Shown here: positions 9,112 to 19,675 of the stretch, in pieces
How positions within the stretch are numbered: the first letter of the stretch is position 1
Layout: each line of letters starts with the position of its first letter
Origin: an uncultured Prevotellaceae bacterium
Lineage (GTDB): Bacteria > Bacteroidota > Bacteroidia > Bacteroidales > Bacteroidaceae
Length of the DNA stretch: 64,000 nt
Direction of reading: 5' to 3'
Assembly (NCBI GenBank): GCA_900314755.1
Contig: OMWH01000001.1
Location: forward strand, 163,251-227,250
Notes under the pieces: model-generated
Database searches by the model: none
The model's input: the letters and a program-made list of their open reading frames with translations, nothing else
What the model was told of the DNA's origin: nothing
Made by a program: the position numbers and the translations under genes

Positions 9112-10635
9112 TTAGGATTTCCTCGTGTCACCGGGTAACATTCCGAACTCCTCCTTGAAACATTTGGTGAAGTAACTGGGTGCCGTGAAGCCTACCTGAT
9201 AGGCTATCTCACTCACGGAGAGGTCGGTGGCCTGTAGCAGAATCTTACTGCGGTTGAGACGGCTCAGGCGGATGATGTCCACAGGAGTACGACCCGTCTG
9301 TGTCTTTACTTTGCGGTAAAGTTGCACACGGCTGACTCCCATCTGTGCTGCCAGATCCTCGACGCTGAAGTCACTGTTTGCCATCTGCTCCTGTACCTGC
9401 TGTCGCAGACGTTCCAGGAAACGGGCATCATTGTCTGCCTCTATCTGACCTTTCTCCTCTTGGGTGACCTCCGTCAGGACTGGAGTAGGAGTATTTTCCT
9501 CGGCAGGAACATTCACGACCATGGAGAAAGCCTGTCGCTCCAGTCGGTGCCGGCGGCGCATGTTCATAATGATGATAACGGCGCTGGCAGTGATGATCAG
9601 GATAATGACTGCCATGAGGATGGTGATGGCACGCTGGGTGCCGAGCTGTTGCAGGTAGGTGTCTGCTTTCTCATGCAACTGATCGAGGTATGCCGTCTGC
9701 CGCATGGTCTCCTCACTCTCCATCAAGAGCACATTGGCATTGTCACGAGTGACGAGTGCCGATTTCAGGAGGTTCTCTTTCTCGTATGGCTTGTCCTCAA
9801 GGATATTGATGGCGAGTTGGATGAGCTGGTCGCCATGGGTAGGATAGATATAGCTGGCATCCAGCAGGGAGTCGCGGACCAGTTCGATGCCCCCACCTTT
9901 GCCCGGCAGACCGTCGATACCACAGAATTTGGTGGGATAGGTAATGCCTTTCTCTTTCATAGCTTTGCGGGCACCCATCGCCATGCGGTCGTTTTGTGCG
10001 AAAACGAAATCGATATGGCTGAGGTCACCTTGATAGTTTTTAACAGCCGTGTAGCCGCTCTCCTCTGTCCAGTCTCCTTGGAGAGTGCCTGTCAGTTGTA
10101 TCTCCGGAAAACGGTTGACAGCCTGGACAAAACCGTTATGCCGCTCGATGGCAGGGGAAGAGTCTTTGAGTCCTTTGATCTCCAATATGCGGCCTTTTCC
10201 TTGAAGCTGATGTGCGATATACTCTCCCATGGTTTTTCCCATCTCATAGTTGTCGGCACTGATGAAAGCTGTGTATTTCTTGGAGTTGGTCTTACGCTCA
10301 AAGACAATGACTGGAATACCCTTGTCATAGGCACGGTCGATGGCAGGGGAGATGGTCTGTACCTGGTTAGGCGCTACAATCAGCAGATCGATATCTGTCT
10401 TAATAAGACTGTCAATCTGTTGCACCTGTCGCTCATCGCTATCGTAGGCAGAGGCGAAACGCACCTCTACGTTCCCTTGGATATAGGCTCCCATACGCAG
10501 CTCCGCATTCTGCTTGTCACGCCAGATATCAACGGAGCATTGGGAGATGCCGATGACATGCCTTGGTGGCTGTTGGCTACAACTGGTGATGACCAGTAGT
10601 AGGAGGGTGGTGAGGATTAGTTTAAAGTAATTCAT
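9112..10635 (-). CDS. membrane-tethered sensor-AraC regulator with sugar-binding periplasmic domain
   Basis: A 507-residue protein with four parts: an N-terminal signal with a lipobox-like ITSC at residue 19; a periplasmic binding protein of the ribose/fructose type (about 26-305; VIGISQCSVD, DLLIVAPNQ, FISADNYEMGKTMGEYI, FVFAQNDRMAMGARKAM); one membrane helix (about 335-359); and a cytoplasmic AraC helix-turn-helix domain (about 405-505; FSVEDLAAQMGVSRVQLYRKV, VSEIAYQVGFTAPSYFTKCFKEEFG). Bacteroides levan loci use a hybrid two-component sensor with a similar periplasmic fructose-binding domain, but here no kinase or receiver domain is present. It likely senses fructose and activates the divergently read locus downstream. 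It starts 21 bp after lpxH. Confidence 0.85.
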   Translation of the reverse strand: MNYFKLILTTLLLLVITSCSQQPPRHVIGISQCSVDIWRDKQNAELRMGAYIQGNVEVRFASAYDSDERQVQQIDSLIKTDIDLLIVAPNQVQTISPAIDRAYDKGIPVIVFERKTNSKKYTAFISADNYEMGKTMGEYIAHQLQGKGRILEIKGLKDSSPAIERHNGFVQAVNRFPEIQLTGTLQGDWTEESGYTAVKNYQGDLSHIDFVFAQNDRMAMGARKAMKEKGITYPTKFCGIDGLPGKGGGIELVRDSLLDASYIYPTHGDQLIQLAINILEDKPYEKENLLKSALVTRDNANVLLMESEETMRQTAYLDQLHEKADTYLQQLGTQRAITILMAVIILIITASAVIIIMNMRRRHRLERQAFSMVVNVPAEENTPTPVLTEVTQEEKGQIEADNDARFLERLRQQVQEQMANSDFSVEDLAAQMGVSRVQLYRKVKTQTGRTPVDIIRLSRLNRSKILLQATDLSVSEIAYQVGFTAPSYFTKCFKEEFGMLPGDTRKS

Positions 10636-10656
10636 CGTTTTTGGGGTTAGGTATTC

Positions 10657-11421
10657 TTATGGTTGGCTCTCGCCCTCTACGTATTCCTCCAGGAACATGT
10701 GCTCCCCATCGAAGACGGCATAGGTGAACTGGCTGATCCAGTCGCCGAGAATCATCAGACGAGTATGGCGTGCCAGTTTGATGTCGAGCTCGATATGGCG
10801 GTGCCCGAAGATAAAGTAGTCGATGTCGGGATGGTCCTCGATATAGTCTTTGGCAAAGAGCACCAGGTGTTCCTTGTCATCACCCATATAGTGGATGTCG
10901 TCCGTTTCCTTGTGCTTGATATAGCTGTGCTTAGCCCATGTCAGTCCGAAACTGATGCCCCAACGGGGATGGAGGGCGGAGAACAGCCATTGGCATACCT
11001 TGTTATGGAAGATGGCACGGATCACCTTGAACGACCTGTTGGGGTCGCCCATCCCGTCGCCATGGGCAAGGAAGAACTCCTTACCGTAGATCTCCGTGGT
11101 CTCGGGCTTCTTATGCAGGATGACCCCACATTCCTTCTCCAGGTATTCGTATGCCCAGATGTCATGGTTACCAGTAAAGTAATGCACCTCCACACCCATG
11201 TCCGTCAACTCAGACAGTTTGCCGAGGAAACGGGTGAACCCTTTTGGTACCACATATTTATATTCGTACCAGAAGTCGAACATGTCGCCCAGCAGATAGA
11301 CAGCCCCCGCTTTCTCCTTGATACTGTCGAGAAAGCGGACCAACCGCCGTTCCTGCATACGCTGATGCGGAATGGCAAGCGACCCAAGGTGGGCATCGGA
11401 AAGGAAATAGACGTTCTTCAC
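10657..11421 (-). CDS. lpxH: UDP-2,3-diacylglucosamine diphosphatase
   Basis: A 254-residue calcineurin-like metallophosphoesterase that hydrolyses UDP-2,3-diacylglucosamine to lipid X in lipid A synthesis. All metal-binding blocks are seen in order: SDAHLG (residue 8), GDMFDFW (45), GNHD (85), HGDGMGD (119), and GHRH near 204. The length and the HPRW and KHSYIK segments match the Bacteroidota LpxH branch. The gene follows the sufT-like gene by 29 bp; that gap holds a T-rich simple repeat. Cytoplasmic or membrane-peripheral, housekeeping. Confidence 0.85.
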   Translation of the reverse strand: MKNVYFLSDAHLGSLAIPHQRMQERRLVRFLDSIKEKAGAVYLLGDMFDFWYEYKYVVPKGFTRFLGKLSELTDMGVEVHYFTGNHDIWAYEYLEKECGVILHKKPETTEIYGKEFFLAHGDGMGDPNRSFKVIRAIFHNKVCQWLFSALHPRWGISFGLTWAKHSYIKHKETDDIHYMGDDKEHLVLFAKDYIEDHPDIDYFIFGHRHIELDIKLARHTRLMILGDWISQFTYAVFDGEHMFLEEYVEGESQP

Positions 11422-11450
11422 TTTTTTACCTTTTTACTTTCTTACCTTTA

Positions 11451-11771
11451 TCAGTCCAGTCCCAGTTCTACACGTGCCTCCTCGCTCATCATGCTCTGAT
11501 CCCAGGCAGGTTCAAAGACGAGGTTGACATTGGCGGAGGTGATACCAGCCACCCCCTCCACCTTCGTGCGTACATCTTCTAATATAAAGTCGGCAGCAGG
11601 GCAGTTGGGTGCTGTGAAGGTCATGTCAAGTTCCACAGAGGCATCCTCCTGGACATCGATTTTGTAAATCATGCCGAGGTCATAGATATTCACAGGAATC
11701 TCCGGGTCGTAGACGGTCTTCAGCACGTCAACAATCCGTTCCTCCAGTAGCGTTTTTTCTTCTTGTGTCAT
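11451..11771 (-). CDS. MIP18/SufT-like iron-sulfur assembly factor
   Basis: A 106-residue protein of the MIP18 (DUF59) family, which helps assemble or deliver iron-sulfur clusters. The hallmark N-terminal segment VYDPEIPVNIYDLGMIYKI and the TFTAPNCPAAD motif with the conserved Cys are present. Typical length for a stand-alone domain. Two promoter-like sequences that share a 21-bp direct repeat precede it, and it heads an operon with lpxH and the sugar-sensing regulator. Confidence 0.85.
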   Translation of the reverse strand: MTQEEKTLLEERIVDVLKTVYDPEIPVNIYDLGMIYKIDVQEDASVELDMTFTAPNCPAADFILEDVRTKVEGVAGITSANVNLVFEPAWDQSMMSEEARVELGLD

Positions 11772-11792
11772 CTTTTGCTGTATTATCTGACT

Positions 11793-11898
11793 GCAAAATT
11801 ACGAAAAAACGAGAGCAGAACAAAACAAATTCATTTGTTTTTTATGCCGAGTTGTAGTAACTTCGCCATATTTAATGGCAAAATTACGAAAAAACGAG
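11793..11898 (-). promoter_or_regulatory. two promoter-like copies sharing a 21-bp repeat, upstream of the sufT-like gene
   Basis: The 21-bp sequence from 11793 to 11813 is repeated exactly at 11878-11898. Each copy contains a minus-strand -7 box TAATTTTG (11794-11801 and 11879-11886). Each has a TTTG 19 bp further upstream (11821-11824 and 11906-11909). The first is a full consensus promoter. The second overlaps the hairpin after the P-type ATPase gene, so its use is less sure. Confidence 0.6.
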
Positions 11899-11906
11899 TG
11901 AAATGC

Positions 11907-11930
11907 AAAAGAAAAGCTTGCTTTTCTTTT
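11907..11930 (-). terminator. terminator of the P-type ATPase gene
   Basis: Perfect 11-bp inverted repeat (arms AAAAGAAAAGC and GCTTTTCTTTT) with a 2-nt loop, 15 bp after the ATPase stop. The T-rich arm acts as the tail. Confidence 0.6.
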
Positions 11931-11945
11931 CATATCCCAAGTAAC

Positions 11946-13961
<2,016 letters not shown>

Positions 13962-13990
13962 ACCTTTGCTATTTATTTGTTTTCTGACTG

Positions 13991-14062
13991 CAAAGGTATG
14001 GAAAGAGTTTCGCAACCTGATTGCAAGCGGAGAAAAAATACCGTTTTCTGCAACCAGATTGC
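13991..14062 (-). promoter_or_regulatory. -7 box and two palindromic operators upstream of the metal ATPase
   Basis: A minus-strand -7 box TACCTTTG lies at 13991-13998. Two near-identical palindromes GCAACCTGATTGC (14012-14024) and GCAACCAGATTGC (14050-14062) lie 38 bp apart. The first covers the place where the -33 box would be, so a metal-responsive regulator may bind there. The regulator itself is not in the window. Confidence 0.55.
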
Positions 14063-14069
14063 AAAACAC

Positions 14070-14756
14070 TCAGATGCGTCCCTCCTCGTGGTAGCTGTAA
14101 TAATACCCATCTGTCACGATGACATGGTCGAGGAAATGGATGCGCATCACCCTGCATGCTTTCTGCAGGTTCTCCGTCAGGTGGTCGTCCTCCTTGCTGG
14201 GACGCAGGTTACCCGAAGGGTGGTTGTGGCAGACGGCGAGGATGGTGGCATTGGCAAGGATAGCTTCCTTGAGGATGATACGGATGTCGACAGCCACCTC
14301 GGTGATGCCACCATGCGAGACCCGCATCTTCTTGATGAGTTTATAGTTCTGGTTCATCAGCAGAATCCAGAACTCCTCCGTGTCCAGGTCCTGCATCACG
14401 GGGCGCATGTGGTTGTAGATACGGGTTGCCGTACCACAGTCGGGGCGCTCCTCAGCAGTCTCCAGCTGCCGCCGTTTCCCTAACTCGCAGGCAGCAAGGA
14501 TGGAGATCGCCTTTGCCTCACCGATACCGTTGTAGTTACACAAAGAATGTATGGGCATCTTCCCTAACGTGTTGAGATGGTTGTTGCAGTCGTTGAGTAC
14601 GTGTTTCATCAGATCGACGGCACTCTCTTTGGCAGAACCGGAACCTATCAGTATCGCCAATAGTTCTGCGTTGCTGAGGGTATCAGCCCCCTGCCGCATC
14701 ATCTTCTCCCGTGGACGGTCTTCTTCCGCCCACTGGTTGATATTAAGTTTTTCCAT
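14070..14756 (-). CDS. radC: RadC-family JAB/JAMM-domain protein
   Basis: A 228-residue RadC protein. The N-terminal helix-hairpin-helix part (LSNAELLAILIGSG, YNGIGEAKAISILAACELG) is followed by a JAMM metalloprotease-like domain with the HNHPSG ... D motif (CHNHPSGNLRPSKEDD). The biochemical role of the family is unsettled. The start at 14756 (MEKLNINQWAEEDRPREK) matches the usual RadC N-terminus; the ATG at 14870 would add 38 unusual residues and overlap the glycosyltransferase. It follows that gene by 40 bp, so it is likely the third gene of an efp operon. Confidence 0.88.
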   Translation of the reverse strand: MEKLNINQWAEEDRPREKMMRQGADTLSNAELLAILIGSGSAKESAVDLMKHVLNDCNNHLNTLGKMPIHSLCNYNGIGEAKAISILAACELGKRRQLETAEERPDCGTATRIYNHMRPVMQDLDTEEFWILLMNQNYKLIKKMRVSHGGITEVAVDIRIILKEAILANATILAVCHNHPSGNLRPSKEDDHLTENLQKACRVMRIHFLDHVIVTDGYYYSYHEEGRI

Positions 14757-14796
14757 GCTCGTTGATAACAAAAAGAATAAGGGTGGTTTGTTTTTT

Positions 14797-15839
<1,043 letters not shown>

Positions 15840-15840
<1 letters not shown>

Positions 15841-16406
15841 TATTCCTTCACGCGGTTCAGGTAGCTGCCGTCACGAGTGTCAACCTGAATCAGGTCGCCC
15901 TCGTTGATGAACAAGGGAACGCGAACCTCTACTCCAGTCTCCAGTGTAGCAGGCTTGGTAGCGTTGGTGGCAGTGTCACCCTTGATGCCTGGCTCAGAGT
16001 GAGTCACACGGAGGTTGGTCTTCACTGGCATCTCGGCATAGAGAATAGTACCGTCAGTAGTGTCGCTGACAACAGATACCACGTCACCTTCCTTCATGTA
16101 CTCGTGACCGATCACGAGGTCGTTGGCGATGGGAATCTGCTCGAAGCTCTCCTGGTTCATGAAGATACGTCCTTCCTGATCCTCATAAAGATACTGGTAG
16201 TCACGGTGCTCGATAACTACATCCTCCAGTTTCTCACCGATGTTGTAACGACGCTCCAGGACACGACCGTCAGTAACATTCTTCATCTTGATGTTCATGA
16301 TGGTGTTACCCTTACCTGGCTTACGATGCTGGAAATCGATGCAAACCCAAATAGAACCGTCCATGCGGATAGCGGTTCCTTTCTTAATGTCTTGTGAATT
16401 AATCAT
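15840..16406 (-). CDS. efp: translation elongation factor P
   Basis: A 188-residue EF-P, which binds ribosomes stalled on proline stretches. All three beta-barrel domains are seen: the KOW-like N-domain with the modified-residue loop (FQHRKPGKGNTIMNIK), the central OB domain, and the C-terminal OB domain with the signature beginning KPATLETG and ending GDLIQVDTRDGSY. The tip residue following RKPGKG is Asn. A consensus promoter lies 46 bp upstream. Confidence 0.97.
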
Positions 16407-16451
16407 ATAAAATAGCTATTTTAATAATGTATATCTCTCGTTTTGCGGGTG

Positions 16452-16483
16452 CAAAATTACTAATAAAAGGGGAAAAATCCAAA
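16452..16483 (-). promoter_or_regulatory. efp promoter
   Basis: On the minus strand TTTG (16480-16483), 20 bp, then TAATTTTG (16452-16459): full Bacteroidota promoter consensus. Confidence 0.8.
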
Positions 16484-16498
16484 ATTAATGAAGGAAAA

Positions 16499-16530
16499 CT
16501 TGTGTATTTCGAAAATTATGTGTACTTTTG
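16499..16530 (+). promoter_or_regulatory. rpmH promoter
   Basis: CTTG (16499-16502, one mismatch), 20 bp, then TACTTTTG (16523-16530), 44 bp before the rpmH start. Divergent from the efp promoter. Confidence 0.7.
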
Positions 16531-16574
16531 CAACCCGATTCGTGGAATAATAACAACAAAAAAGATAAATAACA

Positions 16575-16730
16575 ATGAAAAGAACATTTCAGCCGCACAA
16601 TCGCCGCCGCGTGAACAAGCATGGTTTCCGCGAGCGTATGGCAACAAAGAATGGTCGCCGTGTATTGGCTTCTCGCCGTGCAAAAGGTCGTAAGAAGTTG
16701 ACCGTTTCTTCAGAGCATCACGGAAAGTAA
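16575..16730 (+). CDS. rpmH: 50S ribosomal protein L34
   Basis: A 51-residue protein reading [20 protein letters not shown] and then [20 protein letters not shown], the unmistakable L34 sequence. It is a component of the large ribosomal subunit. It has its own promoter and terminator, so it is transcribed as a single gene. Confidence 0.97.
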   Translation: MKRTFQPHNRRRVNKHGFRERMATKNGRRVLASRRAKGRKKLTVSSEHHGK

Positions 16731-16761
16731 TCTCTGTTTTTAAAGAGTAAATGGAAGAAAT

Positions 16762-16799
16762 ATCGGGAGTAACCGTAAGGTGAACTCTCGATTTTTTTT
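16762..16799 (+). terminator. rpmH terminator
   Basis: Stem ATCGGGAGT (16762-16770) with ACTCTCGAT (16784-16792), one G-U pair, followed by eight T. Confidence 0.8.
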
Positions 16800-16807
16800 G
16801 TTGATTA

Positions 16808-16839
16808 TTTGGCATTGTCGATTATTCTTCGTATTTTTG
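16808..16839 (+). promoter_or_regulatory. promoter of the PASTA-protein operon
   Basis: TTTG (16808-16811), 20 bp, TATTTTTG (16832-16839): full consensus, 35 bp before the start codon at 16874. Confidence 0.8.
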
Positions 16840-16873
16840 CCGTTTAGAAAAGTGAGGACTTAATATATAATTA

Positions 16874-17557
16874 ATGAACGTGAAGGAAATTTGGAATAAG
16901 ATAGCCAGTCATTACGTGCTTCTCAACTTGTTTGCCATGGCAGTTGTCGTCATACTGCTTTGTGTCGCTGTGAAGTTCGGACTGGACCTCTATACTCATC
17001 ATGGTGAGGGGATTGCCGTACCCGAATTGAAAGGGATGTCCTATCACAAGGCACGACTTCTGTTGGAGGAGGAAGGGCTGAATATCATTGTCAGTGACTC
17101 TGGTTATCAGAAGACGATGCCTGCCGACTGTATCCTGGCGCAGACTCCAGGGGCCGGAACGAAGGTGAAGGCAGGTCATGCTATATACGTGACGGTCAAC
17201 TCTCCCTCGTCGCCCACCTTTGCGATACCGGATATTGTTGACAACTCCAGTTACCGTGAAGCTGAGGCGAAACTGATGGCGATGGGCTTTCGCTTGACTG
17301 AGCCTCAGAAGGTGGTGGGAGAGAAAGACTGGGTCTATGGCATCATCTGTCGCGGCAGGAGAGTGTCGAATGGTGACCGTGTCCCCATAGATTACCCGTT
17401 GACGCTGATGATAGGAACAGGCTCCTATGACGAGGAAGATTCCGTATTGTATGATTATGTGGATCCGACCTATGAGGCTGACCCTATGGAGGGGATGAAT
17501 GAGAGACAACCGACGACAGGCGAGGTTGATGAGTTTGTGGAGGTAACTGCACCATGA
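16874..17557 (+). CDS. PASTA-domain membrane protein
   Basis: A 227-residue protein with one N-terminal membrane helix (about residues 16-38) and a periplasmic part with two to three PASTA domains (AVPELKGMSYHKARLLLEEE near 48, FAIPDIVDNSSYREAEAKL near 116). PASTA domains bind peptidoglycan or related ligands. No kinase or transpeptidase domain is present. The gene overlaps the pseudouridine synthase by four bases (ATGA) and lies in an operon with ddl, so a cell-wall role is plausible. Confidence 0.88.
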   Translation: MNVKEIWNKIASHYVLLNLFAMAVVVILLCVAVKFGLDLYTHHGEGIAVPELKGMSYHKARLLLEEEGLNIIVSDSGYQKTMPADCILAQTPGAGTKVKAGHAIYVTVNSPSSPTFAIPDIVDNSSYREAEAKLMAMGFRLTEPQKVVGEKDWVYGIICRGRRVSNGDRVPIDYPLTLMIGTGSYDEEDSVLYDYVDPTYEADPMEGMNERQPTTGEVDEFVEVTAP

Positions 17558-18615
17558 TAGAGGAACTGGAAGATATCTCCTTGATGGAGGATGATGACGA
17601 GGGACGCTCTGACCTGTACGAACATCTTCGGATGGAGGTGGATCATGGTCAGCAACCGGTCCGCATCGACAAGTATATGTCGGAGCATGTACAGCATTCC
17701 TCTCGCAACCGTATCCAGAAAGCGGCTGACGCTGGGTTTATCCAAGTCAACGGAAAGCCTGTCAAGAGTAACTATAAGGTGCGTCCGGGTGATATTATCA
17801 CTTTGATGCTCGACCGTCCGCATTATGATACGACGATAGAACCGGAGGACATTCCATTGGATATTGTCTATGAGGACGACCAGCTGATGGTGATCAATAA
17901 GCCTGCCGGCTTGGTGGTGCATCCGGGGTGTGGAAACTTCCATGGGACATTAGTCAATGCCATAGCGTGGCATCTGCGTGATCTGCCCTCTTACGATCCT
18001 AATGACCCGTCTGTCGGTTTGGTGCATCGTATAGACAAGGACACCAGCGGACTACTGGTCATCGCGAAGACTCCTGAGGCAAAGACAGAGCTGGGAGCAC
18101 AGTTCTTCAACCATGACACTCATCGTAGCTATCAGGCATTGGTATGGGGTAACTTCACGGAGGATACAGGTCGTATTGAGGGAAATATCGGACGTGACCC
18201 GAAAGACCGCCTCCGCATGGCAGTGTTCCCTCCCGGCTCTGAGATGGGCAAGAGTGCCGTCACACATTACAAAGTATTGGAACGCTACGGCTATGTGACC
18301 TTGGTGGAGTGCCGTCTGGAGACAGGGCGTACCCATCAGATCAGGGCACACATGAAGCATATAGGGCATCCGCTCTTTGGTGATGAACGCTATGGGGGGA
18401 CGGAGGTCCTGCGTGGAGAACGTACAGCCTCCTATAAGGCATATATCCAGAACTGTTTTAAGCTCTGCAACCGTCAGGCATTACATGCCAAGACACTGGG
18501 GTTCGTCCATCCCGCTACTGGTGAACAGATGGACTTCACGTCCGAACTTGCCGATGACATGGCGGCACTGGTTGATAAATGGCGGAATTACGGTCGCAAT
18601 CTCGGGATTTCATAA
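17554..18615 (+). CDS. RluA/RluD-family 23S rRNA pseudouridine synthase
   Basis: A 353-residue enzyme converting uridines in RNA to pseudouridine. It has an S4 RNA-binding domain (RIDKYMSEHVQHSSRNRIQK to VKSNYKVRPGD, about residues 33-85) and the catalytic motif GLVHRIDKDTSGLLVIAKT with the nucleophilic Asp near residue 157. ETGRTHQIRAHM and HPLFGDERYGG are the usual C-terminal blocks. Domain order and length fit RluD. Cytoplasmic. Confidence 0.9.
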   Translation: MIEELEDISLMEDDDEGRSDLYEHLRMEVDHGQQPVRIDKYMSEHVQHSSRNRIQKAADAGFIQVNGKPVKSNYKVRPGDIITLMLDRPHYDTTIEPEDIPLDIVYEDDQLMVINKPAGLVVHPGCGNFHGTLVNAIAWHLRDLPSYDPNDPSVGLVHRIDKDTSGLLVIAKTPEAKTELGAQFFNHDTHRSYQALVWGNFTEDTGRIEGNIGRDPKDRLRMAVFPPGSEMGKSAVTHYKVLERYGYVTLVECRLETGRTHQIRAHMKHIGHPLFGDERYGGTEVLRGERTASYKAYIQNCFKLCNRQALHAKTLGFVHPATGEQMDFTSELADDMAALVDKWRNYGRNLGIS

Positions 18616-18682
18616 TCTCGGATCTCGGATTTCGGAATAACGGAATATCGAAATATCGAAATAATAAAAATAACGAAATAAG
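18616..18682 (+). repeat. intercistronic leader repeat before ddl
   Basis: The 67-bp gap consists of imperfect units such as CGAAATAT and CGGAATAT, then AATAACG, running up to the ATG. Related sequence fills the gaps at 49319-49383 and 53071-53117, in the same orientation relative to the next gene. Confidence 0.85.
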
Positions 18683-19672
18683 ATGAAAAAGGAAAAACGT
18701 GTGATAGCCATCGTCTGTGGTGGTGATTCTTCTGAGCACGACGTATCATTGCGCTCAGCCCAAGGTCTCTATTCGTTCTTCGACAAAGAACGATATGATG
18801 TGTATATTGTCGATGTGAAAGGACAGGAGTGGAAAGTGGAACTTCGTGACGGTACGACAGCCCGTATCGACCGCAACGACTTCTCGTTTGTAGAGAATGG
18901 AAAGGCGAAGCGTTTTGACTATGCCTATATCACCATCCATGGTACACCGGGAGAGAATGGTATCATGCAGGGCTATTTTGATCTGGTGCGCGTACCTTAT
19001 AGTACCAGTGGTGTCTTGGTGGAGGCGATGACGTTCGACAAATTCGTGCTCAACCAGTATCTTCGTGGCTATGGTGTTGCCGTCGCCGACTCCCTGCTGA
19101 TTCGCAAAGGTTATGAGGAACTGGTCAGTGACGACGAGATAGAACAGCGTATCGGCATGCCTTGTTTCGTGAAGCCTGCTGCCGATGGCTCGTCCTTTGG
19201 TGTGTCGAAGGTGAAGGAGAAAGACCAGCTTGCTCCTGCCATCCGTAAGGCGATGATGGAGAGCCCTGAGGTGATGGTAGAACAGTATCTGGAGGGTACG
19301 GAGATTACCATGGGTATCTACAAGACCAAGGAGAAGTCCGTGCCGTTCCCCATTACAGAGGTCGTCACCCAGAATGAGTTCTTTGACTATAATGCCAAGT
19401 ATAATGGTCAGGTGCAGGAGATTACCCCTGCCCGTATTCCTGAGAATGTCGCCCGCCGTGTGCGAGAGATTACCAGTCATATCTATGATATCCTTCGCTG
19501 TAACGGTATCATCCGTATTGATTATATCATCTCTCCAGAGGGTAAGATAAATATGTTGGAGATCAATACCACCCCAGGCATGACAGCCACCAGTTTCATA
19601 CCTCAGCAGGTAAAGGCTGCGGGATTGAGTATGACGGATGTTCTGACAGATATTGTTGAAAACCAATTCTAA
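18683..19672 (+). CDS. ddl: D-alanine-D-alanine ligase
   Basis: A 329-residue ATP-grasp ligase making D-Ala-D-Ala for peptidoglycan. The motif CGGDSSEHDVSLRSA (residue 10), HGTPGENG near 89, KPAADGSSFGVSKV near 161, the EITMGIYKTKE loop, and the C-terminal magnesium site IIRIDYI ... LEINTTPGMT are all present. It follows the pseudouridine synthase after a 67-bp repeat-filled gap and lies 3 bp before the acyltransferase. Confidence 0.95.
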   Translation: MKKEKRVIAIVCGGDSSEHDVSLRSAQGLYSFFDKERYDVYIVDVKGQEWKVELRDGTTARIDRNDFSFVENGKAKRFDYAYITIHGTPGENGIMQGYFDLVRVPYSTSGVLVEAMTFDKFVLNQYLRGYGVAVADSLLIRKGYEELVSDDEIEQRIGMPCFVKPAADGSSFGVSKVKEKDQLAPAIRKAMMESPEVMVEQYLEGTEITMGIYKTKEKSVPFPITEVVTQNEFFDYNAKYNGQVQEITPARIPENVARRVREITSHIYDILRCNGIIRIDYIISPEGKINMLEINTTPGMTATSFIPQQVKAAGLSMTDVLTDIVENQF

Positions 19673-19675
19673 AAG

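Noticed and set aside
16516-16815. 99-codon minus-strand open frame
   Set aside because: It is antisense to rpmH, whose L34 sequence is certain.
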